NCBI RefSeq assembly: GCF_002234675.1
Contig: NC_019862.2
Coordinates: forward strand, 32,560,134-32,624,133
From: Oryzias latipes
Lineage: Eukaryota; Chordata; Actinopteri; Beloniformes; Adrianichthyidae
Length of the DNA: 64,000 bases
Direction: 5' to 3'
This document shows, piece by piece, positions 12,552-25,275 of the stretch. Below the pieces are notes generated by a model that was given only the letters and a program-made list of their open reading frames with translations, did not search any database and had not been told where the DNA came from. Every line of letters starts with the position of its first letter. Within the stretch, counting starts at the first letter, position 1. The translations under genes and the position numbers were made by a program.

Positions 12552-13758
12552 CGGGGGTCTGCAACCGGGGGCTCCGGAGCCGCATGTGGCTCTCTCACCC
12601 CCCCACTGTGGCTCTCTAGCTTCATTAAAATAAAGTAAAAAGTAAGTAAGTAGTAAAGTAAAAAAAAAAGTAAAGTAAAGGTACCCACCCAAACTGTTTT
12701 TAAATGATTCAAGCACAGTTGAAGGAAAGTACCGATCACAAGTCAGACCAAAACCTTTGGACAGATTTTTGAGGTCTGTGTTCCACAGAAAACCAATCGG
12801 AGGTCACCAAGAACAACCGCAATCCATTTTTAAGGCAGAAGTTCTAAATTTGGACAAATTCAAGCATGTTAAATACAGTAAGGATCATTTACCTACGCTG
12901 GATCTGAAGTGCAAAACACTTCAACAAACCTGGAAGATTACAAGGAGAAATCAAAGAAGCAGAACAAACATTAAAAAACAGAAACCAGAACGTAAAAACA
13001 AAAAAGAAAAAACGTTCAGGAAAAAAAGTTTTCTTCCAGAAACCAAAGTGTGATGCGAAACAAAAAGGGAGGTATTATGGGATATCGCTGCTGATGTCCA
13101 GTATCGTTTGAAATGATGGACAAACGTCATCATGCAATCAGCGACATACTGACCTTTTTCTACTCTCTGACTGTGTTTTCTTTTGGAACATTTCAATTTG
13201 AATTCTGGAAATTACTTCTGTTTTCCGAAATGTTTTTTTTTTCGTTTTTGTTTTTTTACGTTTTGGTTTCTGGATTATTATTTTTTTTGTTTTTTTCTAA
13301 AATGTTATGTTTTCCTTTTTTTATTTAATTTGCTTTTTAATTTCTTGTTGCGATCTTTAAACTGTTTTTGCGTCGAGTGATTTGTTGTTGTGATTCCCAC
13401 TTCTGGGCCACAGTACTTAATTAGCTACTTTTGGCTTTTATTAGTTCGATTTACACAATTTTGGCTGAGTTGCACCTCAAACGGTAAATAAACTGTGTTT
13501 TTTACTTTATTTTATACTTTCTACTACATTTTCTGGATTGAGAGGATCCTTTTTGACCCAGGGTGTCTTTTATTTTGAGAGGAAACTGCGTTGAGAGGTA
13601 TAAACTATTTCATTTTTAGAAAAAGGCTATTTTCTCTTTATGTTCATGATTTATTCATGCCAAAAAATCCTGTATAGTTATCATAATAGTAAAAATGACA
13701 TATTGAAGTGAGAAATTGCCGGAATGGCTCTTTAGACGTTAAAGGTTGCTGCCCGCTG
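12552..13758. mobile_element. hAT-type DNA transposon copy, about 1.2 kb, no intact transposase
   Basis: The left end CGGGGGTCTGCAACC and the right end GGTTGCTGCCCGCTG are inverted repeats, with AGAGCCACA/GGCTCT phrases inside both ends (known hAT end type CAGGGGTCKGCAACC). Flanks GCCTAAAC (12544-12551) and GCCTCAAA (13759-13766) look like an eroded 8-bp target duplication. The interior is AT-rich with a lysine-rich frame at 12757-13053 that I do not recognise as transposase, so the copy is non-autonomous or decayed. An AGTAA-rich tract lies near 12635-12680. Confidence 0.7.
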
Positions 13759-15394
13759 GCCTCAAAGGTGGAGCGGACGGCTGTGGTTGTGGCTCACATC
13801 ACGACATCTAAAAACAGAGAGGCTCATGCATTATGAAGACATCCATAAAAGGGCTTTTTCCTTTGCATTGAGCATGAAAGAGACCCAACGTGACGTTTAG
13901 CAGCACTCAAAATGCAGTGAAACACTAGACGTCTGTGGTATTTGTGTTGAAAAATGGAATCGGATGGAAAAAGTATTCACAATTATAAAATATTCTTTAA
14001 ATTATACTGCCACAATGGTTTAACAAAAACACACTTTTTTAAAGGTGCACATTAAAACGTGCAAGAACAAAACTATTTTAGAAGTCCCACATCCCAGAAT
14101 GTTCTTGCATTTGAACCACTTCATTTGTCGTTTATTAAAAATCACAACTCATTCCTCTCAAGAATATTAAAGAAAGTTTATTTTTCTAAGGAAGTCCCGC
14201 TACCATCTAAGTGTCTTTCTCACGCACACACCTTGTGTTCTGCCGGAGCGGGATGACGGATGGCAGTGGCGCAAATGTGAGAAATGCAGGATGACGTCAG
14301 CACAGCTCGGGCGCCACGTTTGCCAGCCGCAGATATCTCACCATCTCTGGCGTGAGGGAGATGAGGCTTTGCAGCAAATGGAGCGTGACGACTGTTGTTC
14401 TTGGAGGAAAGTTGGCGGAGGTGGAGGTCAGGCATTTAAGGATGTTTGTCTTCATAAATGTGAGCTCCATGGTTTTGGCAGCAATGTTATTTTTATTTAT
14501 TATCCTTTAACTTGTCACCTACAAACAGACAGCATGACTGAGCTCAGTTTGTTTAGTCAAAAATCTCTTATTGCAATAAATTTCCTTTATTTTAAACCCT
14601 TTTTGTGACTTAAACTCACTCCTGATATCAGTTTTGCAGGTTTTCCTTTTCTTTTTTTGTGAAACACCTGATTCCATGCTCCTATGAGTAAAATTGACCC
14701 CCCCCTAAGAAGAAAAAGTTTTTTAATGTAGGTAAACTAGCACTATTTTATCTCCCACGACAGGTTTCATCCCATGAAGCCCAGCCGCTCCCTGCATTCA
14801 CTCACACTTTCAACTTTCCCTTCCTTTATGTTAAAGCCCCACATCGTCCAGGCAAACGAGCAACCGGCTCAGGCGAGCCTCATTCCTCGTTACTCCTCAC
14901 TGACGCCTAATGTCCCAGATTTCACAACCAACACAGACACATTTATTTGTGATTCCCTTCCAGGGAGGGGCTGACTGTTAACACAACAGTACAGAAATCA
15001 CATTTTTCTGTCTGGGAGGATTCAAAGGCCATCATTAAGTTGTCCAACATGCACTGAATACGGGATCGTGCTTTAAGACGAATGCACAGAAGTCACTCTA
15101 GATTGGACTCTACTTTATTGTGAGTACACCTGTACAGGTAATCAAAGTGTGTGTCTAAAAGCAGCAAGTGCAGCATATAAACATGTAGGAAAGCTGGATA
15201 TGAATACAATTCACAGCATAGTATTACCATAAACAGTCATGTACATATTTACAGGTTTGCTGGTTAGAAATGCACAGACATCAGTATATATTTGCATTTA
15301 CAGATGAGTGTATTATCAGAGCAGTGAGTTTTTATCAGTGCTGTCTGTCATTAACAAAGGTTCGCTGTCAAATATCAATATCACTAAATTAAAG
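13759..15394. other. Unannotated stretch
   Basis: AT-rich with scattered short frames (14.06-14.6 kb) of no recognisable family. Nothing supported. Confidence 0.5.
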
Positions 15395-15435
15395 CAAGAA
15401 GCGTGAAGGTTGCGGGTTCAAACGCTACTTCCCAG
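15395..15435 (+). repeat. Box-B-like SINE fragment
   Basis: GAAGGTTGCGGGTTCAAACG fits an RNA polymerase III B box in the form found in tRNA-derived fish SINEs (compare 19600-19690). Without a clear A box upstream it is a weak call. Confidence 0.3.
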
Positions 15436-17161
15436 CTCAAAAATATGCGGGCATACATGCTTTTTATTTTCAATTCATGATGAATTTAGCAGCTTTAAAT
15501 TATAGTTATATGTAACAAATGAATCTATTTAATGTACCTGAAGTAAGAAAACGATGGGTAATGTCCAGAGCATGGCGGCCCATCACTCCAGGTTGCCAGG
15601 TTGGATCCAAATGTTCACAGAAAACAAGAATTTTCTGCTGCATAAAGCTATCTTTGTTAAGAACTGGTTCAGTCGCACACTGCAAAAGAGTTTTGTCTGG
15701 TTTCCAGTTTGAACATTTTATTAAACGTGATCAAAGACAAAACTAACTTCCTGTAACTTTACAATAAGATGTAACAATCTTGAAAATCCTGTTAAATCAT
15801 TTGATCATGAAAACAACTTAATTTAATTGATATGTCTAATGAGACAAGTTCTTTTTTAACTTTATGTTATATTTTAAAGTTTTATTTGTGAATGGTTTTA
15901 TTTCAAGAAACATATTTGCTTAATTTAGCAAAACTGAAAAGTTTAATTTGACTCATCAAAATTCATTTAACATCATAGGACAGAAGCTAAACAGTAAACA
16001 CACATTTTCATATATATTTTTAAGAAAAATGTATTTTAAAATGTCCAGATCTTGTCTTCTTTCACCATTATTATGGTCTGGAAATGGTCTGGGTTGGTTG
16101 CAGCTCCTAAAATAGGACATATTTGGGTTGAAAGTATATTAATCAATACTTTAAAGATACAAACTATTTTTTTCTGAGCAATGTTATGTTTTTTTAGAAG
16201 ATATAATATTTTTAATCACCAGAGTAAATTATACCTAAATGTGAGTGTTTATAGATATTTTTTGATGATTTAATCTTGAAAGGGCAGAACATCAAGACTT
16301 ATTTTAAGAAATCTTTAGTAGTCAAATTGATTGATTTATTTGATCTATTCATTAATTGAACAGGGACAGTGCACATTAAAGCATACTCAGTCTATTGGCA
16401 GATTTTGTTTTACTTATAAAAAGAAAAAACCTTTTGTATTTAATGTTTTTAAACTAGTTTGGATCATTTTTTCAGTGCAGTAAACCTATTGCAATATGAA
16501 CATGTGCGCCTCCATAAAGACTCATTTCACCTTTGAAACATCATTTAGTGACTCATTTAAATTCATCTAACCATTAAAAACTCCCGTTTTCCAAAGTCGA
16601 TCCAATTTTAAGAACAAGTCATTTGAGCTCCGATACACAGACGGCGTTTGATAAGTGATCAAGGCGAAGGACCTAACCTCTTCCTCCTCCTCCTCCTCCT
16701 CCACACTGCAACACAGTCCTGTCATTATTCTTCCCCTTAAAGGGTGGGGTGTAACTTTCCCTCTAAAATGCTTAAAACTACCACAAAACAACAGATAATG
16801 ACGTGCCAGAATGTCAACTTGTTTTTTTGTGTCCTCTTTTTGAACTCACCTCAAAATGTTAAACAGGTTAGATTACAAAATGTGTTTTTGCCGACCTGAA
16901 AAACGACTAAACTCACCTCTAATACCATGGAATCAAAGAGTGATTGTTGTTTCTGATTTGTAATAACTTTTTGGGGGGGTTTACAAACGGCTGGAGCAAA
17001 GGTTCTCATATTTATGACTTGCTGAAGTGCTTTCTAGTTGTGTCAGTCAGTAATGCGGGTTCACACTAAACTGGACCCCTCCTGGATTGTTGCAGTGTCT
17101 GATGCAAAGGTTTTGTGTCTGTCTCAGAGAAAATGTTGAATCCTCTCTGTCTGTCTTTCAG
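15436..17161. other. AT-rich unannotated stretch
   Basis: AT-rich DNA with a (CCT)n tract at about 16678-16701, which explains the poly-Glu frame on the minus strand. Nothing else recognised. Confidence 0.5.
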
Positions 17162-17280
17162 GCCTCAGATGCTTCCCAGATGCTGAGGAAGAAGACGTCT
17201 GGAGAGCTGGTAGGGGGCAGGAAGGGGCAGCAGACGCCTCCTATGGCGGTGGCGGGGAGGATTCCTGGTGCCGTGATTTG
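17162..17280 (+). other. Possible exon after a strong acceptor
   Basis: CTCTCTGTCTGTCTTTCAG ends at 17161, and an open frame (ASDASQMLRKKTSGELVGG...) runs to TGA near 17279; an internal GAGCTG|GTAGGG could be a donor. The frame is Gly/Arg-rich and I do not recognise it. It could be a terminal exon of a plus-strand gene that starts further left, or chance. Confidence 0.2.
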
Positions 17281-19047
17281 ATGCACAAAAAGAAAGAAAA
17301 ATCACATTGCCAGGGATTTCCACCTCTTCACAGCTCTGCATGGTTCGTGGGATATTTCCACAGTGGGAAACACTTTTTTGACGTTTTTTTAAATTGATTT
17401 GAGAGATGAATTTGTCATGAAGCAGTTGATGAGGAAACTCATTTTTTATGTTTCCGTTTGTATTTGTACCAGTTAGAACTCTGTTTTCTCTCTGATATTC
17501 CAGACTTTCATGATAGAAGAATAACTTGAAGGCAGTTCCTGTTTCAGCTCAGATGTCACCGTGTCGAGGCTTATTGTTCTAGATGAACGGTCCTCCAGTC
17601 GCTCAAATCTTTGAATCTTTGTGTTGAAGCAGGACTGCATCAGTCTGCTCCCACAAAACCCGCCGCTCTCTCGCTAAAGGCACAGAGCTTAGCTAATTGG
17701 TGAGCATTGATCCCTGCTGTGTGTTGTTCACAGTGGCTAAGTTCAGTGCCGGAGGTGAAATGATTCAGTTTGGGGGGAGTTGTTCCACTGGATGGACTCA
17801 ACTTGAACGACATTTGATGGAAGGAAGACGAGATGTTTTTTCTTTTTTGGTGCAGCAAACGTCAGTTTTGCTGACTGACGGACGATTTGCATCTGCCAAA
17901 GATAACTGTGCAGATTAATGATGATGGAGCACTTTTTTGGTCGTGACACATGATGGTGATTTATGAAAGAGCATAAAAAGGAGACAGATTTTATCGCAAT
18001 GAGGTCCTAAATGTCAGAGCAGTCTGCTGTCGCTGTCAGCTGAGAAGTAGTTTTGTAATGTTGGATCAAACCTGGAAAACAAGCTCGGTTCACTATAGTG
18101 CACACTGTAGTACTCAGAGAAACTATTGGGTTCACTAGGTCATGGGAAAAGAAAAAAAAAGAATCTGGGTAGAGATATAGATGCACTAGAAAGACTTCAC
18201 CCTTAAAAAAATGAGAAAAAAAAGAAAATTACAGCAACACACATATAATCAACTGTGATTCTCAATGTCTTCTGCTGTCGCCGTCTTCAACCATTTCTTT
18301 TGGTCCTGCTCCTGCATACATGTACATGTATATAAAGTAAATTAAAACACCATCAATACAACATTTTGGGGGGAAACATTATAGGCACCATGAATTATTG
18401 TGTACCGGTAAGTTAATTATGGCCGATTTATTTTCTTCTGTCCAATGGAGAACCCATTCGGTCAAATTTGGCCCTGTTTTTATGTTTTTTAATTAATATT
18501 TCTACTTATGTATTTTTGTACTTATTTTTAATATCTTGGCTGCTGGTAATTGCTTCCTTCCCCAAAATGAACAAACAAAAACCATTTGTTTAATTAACTT
18601 TGAAAGCCCTGAAGAAAACTGTTATTGGGCTTTCCAGGATTCAAATCAAGTTCTAAAACCATTTTTGAAGTAGAACAGGAAAATGCATCCTTCTCTGCAA
18701 ATATTTGAAAATGAAAAATGAAAACTCCTTTACTCTTTAGTAATAGATAAATACATGTCTTGAAAGGGATCAATCACACAAACATTACAATTCTTCACTT
18801 TGAGATGTCAAAACGAGAACTTCACAGTTTAAGATAAACAGTTTCATGAAGTTAGGTCCCTCTATTTTTCACATACTTGGGGAGCCATAGTTCTCTAGAT
18901 CTTCTCGGTATCTGGGGAAGCCGTGATCTTTAATCAGAGCTGCGCTCTAGAGCTGTTTGGCATCGGATCCCAATTGAATCCTTTGTTCACATCGGCCTCA
19001 TCAACTTGCGACTGGGCGGCCATTTCCAATGACAAGTCGACGTCAAC
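17281..19047. other. Unannotated stretch
   Basis: No gene or repeat module recognised. Homopolymer and A-rich tracts occur near 18.15-18.23 kb. Confidence 0.5.
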
Positions 19048-19245
19048 TAGGGGTGTTGGAAAGAATCGATTCTGCGATATATCACAATGCTTCATTTGGC
19101 GATACTTGCATCGATTCACAATGCTGTCAGGACGATATTTCTTTAATTATTTCTGAGCGTCCTTCAGCGTCTGACTCTTGTTGTCCACTTCAACCTCTGA
19201 CCGCTAGTTGGCAGCAGAGAACATGGTCACTGACCTTTGACCCAT
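19048..19245 (+). mobile_element. hAT-type element, one end only
   Basis: TAGGGGTGTTGGAAAGAATCGATT followed by GCGATATATCACAATGC and CTTGCATCGATTCACAATGC resembles the left end of a common fish hAT family with ATCGATT/GCGATA phrases. No matching right end was found downstream, so this is a truncated copy with an uncertain end. Confidence 0.5.
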
Positions 19246-19599
19246 GAGGGACACGGCTTTGGTAGTGATGTTTAAGTAGTGTCCTTTTCAAAACACATAA
19301 ATACCAACCGTATGAAAACTGATCATGGAGGAGAAATTAATAATGGTGGTTTGCGCCCGTCTGGAAACACAACACCAAGTCTTTCATATATCAGAATAGA
19401 GCTGTGAAAGAAAATACCTGGATCGTGGTTCACGTGATTTGCTCCGGTTTAACATTTCACTCTAAGACTCTATCAACTGTAGGTACATGCGATGGTATCG
19501 GGTGTTGACAGTCCAGTGTGAACACTAAATGCTCCAAACACATTCAAGAACGCGCATCAGATGCCAGAGTGAGCATAGCATGAGAGCTTTTTGTAAAAT

Positions 19600-19690
19600 C
19601 TCACTGTGGAGTTGAACCCACGACCTTTCAAGCTCAGAGTGGACACTCCACTCCTTGGCCATTTGCTTCAAAACTTGTCAATAAATGTTC
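19600..19690 (-). repeat. tRNA-derived SINE head (minus)
   Basis: Read on the minus strand there is an A-box-like TGGCCAAGGAGTGG followed about 35 bases later by GTGGGTTCAACTCC (B box, matching GGTTCRANNCC). The spacing and the GAGTGTCC phrase between them fit a known fish tRNA-type SINE head. It lacks a full tRNA fold, so it is not called as a tRNA gene. Confidence 0.5.
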
Positions 19691-20653
19691 CTGTCACAAG
19701 AAATACTGAAATTAAAGCGATAATAAAACGGAGTCAGTTCCTCAGACATGACTTTCTCTGTTTATTTTGTATCTTGTTATTCATTTTAAAATCACGTTCT
19801 GGTTTAACTCTTTACTCACCAGCAAGATATTGTTTTTCAAGAGCTTTAGTCCTTTTTAGCTATTTCTTCCTCTTTGTTTACAAATGTGAAAAATCACATC
19901 AATCTGAGTTTGAGATTATTTCCGATTCAAACTGACTTTTTGTGCAAAATAAAGCTGGTGACATATGACAGTAATTGTGTGCTAAAATGCACATCCTTTA
20001 GGCTGCCGTGGGAGTCATTGCAGTGGACACTAGGACAGACTTGGGGCTGCACCCTCCCGTGCCTACTGAACTGGTATCAGTGTTTGACCTGAAAACTGGC
20101 TCAGTTCAGCAGGAACAGGAGTGGAGCCCACTGACCTGGACATTCAATTATTGTTTTTTAACTGAGAAAGGGGCTAAACACCCTATCCCAGACGCCGTTT
20201 TGGCTCCATCTCATCGTTACAGGGACGCGTCTAACAAGTCCTTGGCAGAAATCACACTTGAGCAGAAACCTGTCAGACAGCGGCGCTCAACCCTGAGACC
20301 ATGCAAGGTGGTGCATGTTGAGTATGAAGAGTCCTTTTTTGTTGAAAATGAATCTTTCATGAGTTTCTTCAGAGTTTGATAGATGGGCTCCAGGAATGCT
20401 AGCTCTTGTTAAATTGCTTGATCTGCTCATCCTTCATGTTTCTGCATTCCTGCCTCTGCAAGGCTGCGTTTTCCTCTCTTTCGGTTCATCTCGCTGCCCA
20501 CAACTTCTTCTCCGTCTGTGTTGTCAAAGGACAGACTGAACTGGAGTTCAGCACCAGGTATCCCCACCTGTTCGACCTGCATGATCCGTGTCGCTGTCCG
20601 CATCCCCTATTTGGCGACGGTCTGGTCACTGGCGGGAGAAGTCTCCGGAGTAC

Positions 20654-21030
20654 TGAAAGTACTACATCTCCCAGCAACCCCAGCGCACACTTCCTGGAGG
20701 CCGCACACCTGACTCTCAGTCACTGAATCAACCACAGCATACTTAAGCTCTGCACTGAGCCTCACTCAGCGTGAAGTATTGTTGGTGCCACTCTGCCTTC
20801 CTTACCGAGCCTCATATCTGGATCTGATCTTCTGTGTTCTGACCCGGTTTCTGACTCTGTTTGCCTGCCCCGACTCTGGCCTCGATCCTGATTACCCCTG
20901 TCTCTTCTCTGATGCTCTCATGCCTGTTATCGACCCCTGCCTGCCTGACCCTGAATTATCTTTGTGGACTTTTAGCTGAGCTAATAAACCTGCTGCACTT
21001 GGATCCAGCCGTCTGCCTGTTCCTATGACA
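20654..21030 (+). mobile_element. Solo-LTR-like block of a Gypsy-type retrotransposon
   Basis: The block begins TG after a GAGTAC junction, carries the phrase TACATCTCCCAGCA typical of fish Gypsy LTRs, a ACTTAAGC phrase, an AATAAA-type signal near 20985 and ends CTATGACA (TG...CA boundaries, about 377 bp). No second LTR or intact internal region adjoins it. Sequence to its left (20.0-20.65 kb) is open over 123 codons but unassigned and may be internal-region remnant. Confidence 0.45.
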
Positions 21031-22507
21031 CTGACTCTCATTCCTCACAGCTACCAGGAGAAAACTGGAACCTCACTGAATCGGATTATTATGAGAAACC
21101 TCTGCTGAGTAGGTAGATGCTAAAAATGATCTCAACATTTCTGAAATGCGTGCACCATAATGCTCCCCTCTGATCCAGAGGATATTACCTGGCAAAAGAG
21201 GAGAACCACATGATGGTACTTTGAAAGGGTTTGTTCTTGCCTTTCAGAGAAAACACTGCATATGCTTTTATTTTGAAGAGATCAATTTAATCAGATATTT
21301 GATCAAACTGAGATTTTAATTTATGTATTAAGTCTCAAATGGAGTTTCAGAATTTCACATTTTTGTCGTGCAGCTTTCAGTTTCTGCTTTTGCCAAACTG
21401 CGTCATGACTTTACTAGTTTTTAGTCACCAATGACCTCAACGGATTTGGTCAAATATTCCCAGTGCTGTAAATAAGCCCGTGTTTTTTGTCTTGTCAACT
21501 TGCTATCCAATCATTTTGAGGGGTTTTGGCAGAAGGATTTTATTTAGTTTTGAGTCTTTTTCCATTAATTTGTTAAAGTTGTTTAAAGTTCTGAGCACTT
21601 ATTTCTTCTCCTTCCTGCATTTGGGGCCTCTGATAAAGCTTGTTTTGCTCGTTGAGTTAACCGTCAGAGGACTAAAGAATAAATTCAGGAATGTTTGTCT
21701 TCTTTGACAGGAGAAGCGTCAGCTGGATCTCATATTTAATCTCAATAAACACCTTTCCTCCTTCAGTTCCACGATGATTCTTTCATATCTGAACAAGACA
21801 ATGTCCCATGGATTTGGTGAGAATAGACATGGCTGTTGTTAGGCACCCAGACCAACGCCTGCAGCACTTCTTTTAGTCTCCATAGTGATGTCAATATCCT
21901 TTTCATCTTTGGGCCTCAAAGGCTGACCAGATTTCATGATGTGGCTGTTTTATTAAGCCTGGTCTGCTTTTCTTGGCCCTTTCACCGTTCAATCAGCCGC
22001 CATGTGGTTGTGGCCTGTGGCAGTGAGCAGGGCTGCATAATTTGGTTTGCAGCTGAGCGGGAACATTCGCTCTACAAAGCCTCCTTCCGCTCCTCGGGCC
22101 TCGTGGAGGCAAACAAAAGGCTGGAATCCAAACCTTCTGAAACCTCAAAAGTGGACGGAAGACTAAAAGGAAATGTATTATTGTTCGTCTGTGAAGAGTT
22201 TTCAAATCCATTCATGTGACTTTTAAAAAAAGGAAATAAAAAATCTATTTTCTTTGGCAAAGTTCAGGACTTTGAGAGTTTGTTGTTCTGGAATGTAAAA
22301 AATAACACACCCCTTCTCAGATTTTGTTACTTCTCAGACCTTTTTTTGACAGTCAACAACTTTAGATGGCACGATTTTGTTAACTCTTGTTTACAGATCT
22401 GTATCAAGCTATAAAAATGGTAAACATTTTCTGAAAAAGTTATGTCAGCGTCACGCTGCACACATTGCTTCTTGTTTGGAGGGAAACTCCCCTGCAGTGT
22501 CCCTCCT
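21031..22507. other. Unannotated stretch
   Basis: Short frames only (the longest, 21836-22219, has no recognisable domain and no flanking splice sites I trust). Nothing supported. Confidence 0.5.
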
Positions 22508-22725
22508 TTAACCTTTGATCTATCCTATGGGGTCCAGATGACCCCCCCCCCCCCCCCCCCTTTGCATTGACGTGTTCTCCCTACCATGACAAAGGTGGAT
22601 AAAAGTGGAAAGGATTTCCACTGAAGATCACAAATCATTGAAGAAAAAAGGTTCAGCGCACTGTCTAGTGGGTCTAGATGACCCAACTCCCAACGTTAAA
22701 GTGCCTAGGATAGCACAAGGGTTAA
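22508..22725 (+). mobile_element. TTAA-flanked MITE (piggyBac-like), copy 1
   Basis: It is bounded by TTAA on both sides, with inverted ends reading CCTTTGATCTATCCTA and TAGGATAGCACAAGGG; internal CATGACAAAGGTGGATAAA and GGGTCTAGATGACCCAACTC. TTAA target choice and CCC-type ends are the signature of piggyBac-like MITEs. It contains a run of 19 C (22542-22560). The left end is partly decayed. Confidence 0.8.
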
Positions 22726-23300
22726 GAAAACAAACCTGCGTCTTTATTTGGGAAACTTGCAGAAACCAGTCAAATAATCCCCCTTGAAGCATCTTTTTCA
22801 TCATCAGCATGATTAGTTAAGTGGTCACGATGCCGAGCCCAAAGCTCAACAAGAGTGAGGGATTAAGAGAGGAGGGAAAAAACATGCTCGCGTTTATTCC
22901 CAAGGTTGACAACAAAGTCAGCGCTATGGCAGGCATCCAGGCCTCCAGAGGAAACGTGTGCTGTCGTGTCTAATTGTGCTCTAAGTTTACAGGGTAGAAA
23001 GAACAAAAAAAAAGCACTTTTGTAAGCTTGGGGTAATTTCTTCTTTCTTTTTTAGGGGGGACGTGTTATTTTTAAAATCAGAATCCGTGTGGACAGTCTG
23101 TCACTTTCCATCACTTTTCTTATATCCGCAGCATGTTATCCAGAATCTGGTAAAGAGGAAACAGCTGGTTCCAGGGCTGGGGTAGATTTCTGCAGCCTTG
23201 CCTCTTCAGACAGAAGCTCGTCCTTCTGTAGACCTTCCTTGTTTTCCTCCTTGTGATGAGCTAACGATCCTAACAGATTCTGGGGATTATTTTCATTCAT
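22726..23300. other. Unannotated stretch
   Basis: No gene or repeat module recognised. Confidence 0.45.
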
Positions 23301-23485
23301 CCATCCATCTTCTAAACCCGTTTTGTCCCTTTCGGGGTCACAGGGCTGCTGGAGCCTATCCTGTGGGCGAAGGCAGGGGACATCCTGGACAGGTCGCCAG
23401 TCTGTCAGAGGACCACAATCACACACACATGCACACTCACATTCCCACCTACAGTAGGGGCAATTTAGAGTAACCAATATGAAGC
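23301..23485 (+). repeat. LINE 3'-end module (CCATCCATCTTCTAAACCCG...)
   Basis: CCATCCATCTTCTAAACC, CCTTTCGGGGTCACAGGG, GCTGGAGCCTATCC, GGACAGGTCGCCAGTCTGTC and GGGGCAATTTAGAGTAACCAAT occur in the order of a very common fish repeat, remembered as a LINE-derived 3' module. The short CA-rich tract at 23408-23450 is part of it. Confidence 0.75.
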
Positions 23486-23757
23486 ATGTTACTAGCTACA
23501 TTTAAATCATAAAGTTCATGAGACCCAAAGGCGATGCTGGATTCTAAGGAGGGATTCCTCGGCAGGTTCAGACGTGAACATCTGGGGTTTATGCAAATCA
23601 GTGTTAAACGCATGCCTGGAGAAAGGTCTAAACTGATAACACTGACATTTTTCCCAATGTATTTTTGACGTCTGACATCAGTCTGCTGGGCTGGAAAAAT
23701 GTTTCCTGAGCGTCTGGCTGTCTAGACAGGACTACATCTACAAACAAGCCAAATGTA

Positions 23758-23800
23758 AAGCTGTTGTAATTTCAATAAAGGACTATCTATCTATTTGTTC
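23758..23800 (+). repeat. LINE-tail fragment (AATAAAGGACTATCTATCTAT)
   Basis: TTTCAATAAAGGACTATCTA followed by TCTAT repeats resembles the 3' terminus of an L2-type LINE with its short tandem tail. The body is missing. Confidence 0.4.
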
Positions 23801-24430
23801 TGGAGTGAGCGGTACAGGTGTGAGGTGTGAAGTGAATTTGCTCACTTGCCGACTCTTTTTCAACATCCGCTGAGGTTTATAGGGTTTTTCAATCCAGAAA
23901 TTGGAAATGATGGTTTGAACAGGTTGTAGTTCGAGTCACACTCGACATGATCCTAAGCGTGGTCAAAACCGTCTTTATCGCTCAAATTCTGATGTTGATA
24001 AAGTCTTCACATGCACCTGTTGACCCATACGGATGCTGTAGGTTCTGGGGTGTACGGCCCCGCGGAGGGTCTTAGACAGGTACGGCTGCACCTTAAAGGG
24101 AGCACAGGTGTGTCTTGAGGATCCTTTGAGGCTTTTCTGGCTACCTCAAGGGGCGTCATGAAAATGGAATGTACCATTGTTGTGTGTGTGGTAAGTGTAT
24201 CGTGAAGTACTTCCAAGGATCATACAAGTACAGGTGATGCCGTCATGCAGTGTCTTTAGCCACTCTCTAGTTGTTAGTAAGATGTGAGTCCTGGGTCCTT
24301 ACTGACCCTGCACAAGTGCTGCACGCATGGGGTATGCCCGTGGTCCATAAGTGCCTGTAGGATGTCCACTCAAACTGCACTCTGATTGTCCAATTTCTTC
24401 ATTTCTAACAGTCAGGCTGCGTACGAGGAG

Positions 24431-24535
24431 CATGCACGGATCACATGCACGGATCACATGCACGGATCACATGCACGGATCACATGCACGGATCACATGC
24501 ACGGATCACATGCACAGATCACATGCACGGATCAC
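24431..24535. repeat. 13-bp minisatellite, 8 copies
   Basis: The unit CATGCACGGATCA is repeated head to tail; one unit carries CAGATCA and the last unit carries CGTG. Near-identical units suggest recent expansion. Confidence 0.97.
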
Positions 24536-24949
24536 GTGAACAGCACTAACAGGCTCCTTGCGCGGCCCGTTGGATTTAGGGACATCAAAATAAAGAAAAA
24601 TCTGTACGCCTCATCTCCATCTCACCCTGTTCCCCTTTTCTTACTCTTGTTTAAGTGTCACTACGACCTGTGGCCCATAGCCTGCCTGTAGAAAACATGG
24701 GCAGTTGTGACTGAGACTTTATAGGCTTCAGTCACAAGCTGACAGATGAGATCAAATTAACTTGAATAAAAGGATAGTTTTGTTATTTTTACCATTGGAT
24801 CACCGTGGGATTTACCTCTTGTTACCTCTAGTTTGTTTTTCTGATTTTCCTCCACAGACATCAGGCTGTAAATATTCCTGATTCATCCATAGATCAGAAT
24901 TTTTGTTCAGTGACATTTCTGTCCATCTGGATGAAGCTCGTCTGCTGGA

Positions 24950-25275
24950 CTATTTAAACATGTAGTTGTAGATTTAGATAAGTTAATTCTCTCTAAGAGT
25001 TCTGGTAAATCGCCTGTCCGTCCTGGGGGAGGATCCCTCCTTCATGTGGACGCCCCTGAGGTTTCTGCTTTTTTTTTTCCTGGAATGTGTTTTTTTTAGG
25101 AGTTTTTCCTGAGAAGGAGGGTCTAAGGGCAGGGATGACCAGTTTAGTTTAGTCTGTTTGGTTCAGTTTTTTTTGTACTTTATGATTTTATGTTTACTTT
25201 ACAATTACCGGAACGAAGCCCATTGAGACGACTGCTGTTGTGATTTTAGACTAAATAAATAAAATTGAACAGAAT
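24950..25275 (+). mobile_element. L2-type LINE 3'UTR and tail
   Basis: GAGGTTTCTGC, AGGAGTTTTTCCTGAG, GCCCATTGAGACGACTGCTG, TTGTGATTTTAGAC and AATAAATAAAATTGAA occur in the order of the 3'UTR of fish L2 LINEs. Only the untranslated tail is left (5' truncation). It may belong to the same clade as the coding fragments at 32.3-34.2 kb. Confidence 0.7.

Noticed and set aside
16567-16791. 74-codon minus frame with a poly-Glu run
   Set aside because: The run comes from a (CCT)n microsatellite; nothing else supports coding.
19600-19690. tRNA gene on the minus strand
   Set aside because: A and B boxes are present, but acceptor-stem pairing and a clean anticodon arm were not evident; a SINE head fits better.
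21836-22219. 127-codon plus frame
   Set aside because: No domain, no convincing splice sites, and ordinary length for chance in this composition.
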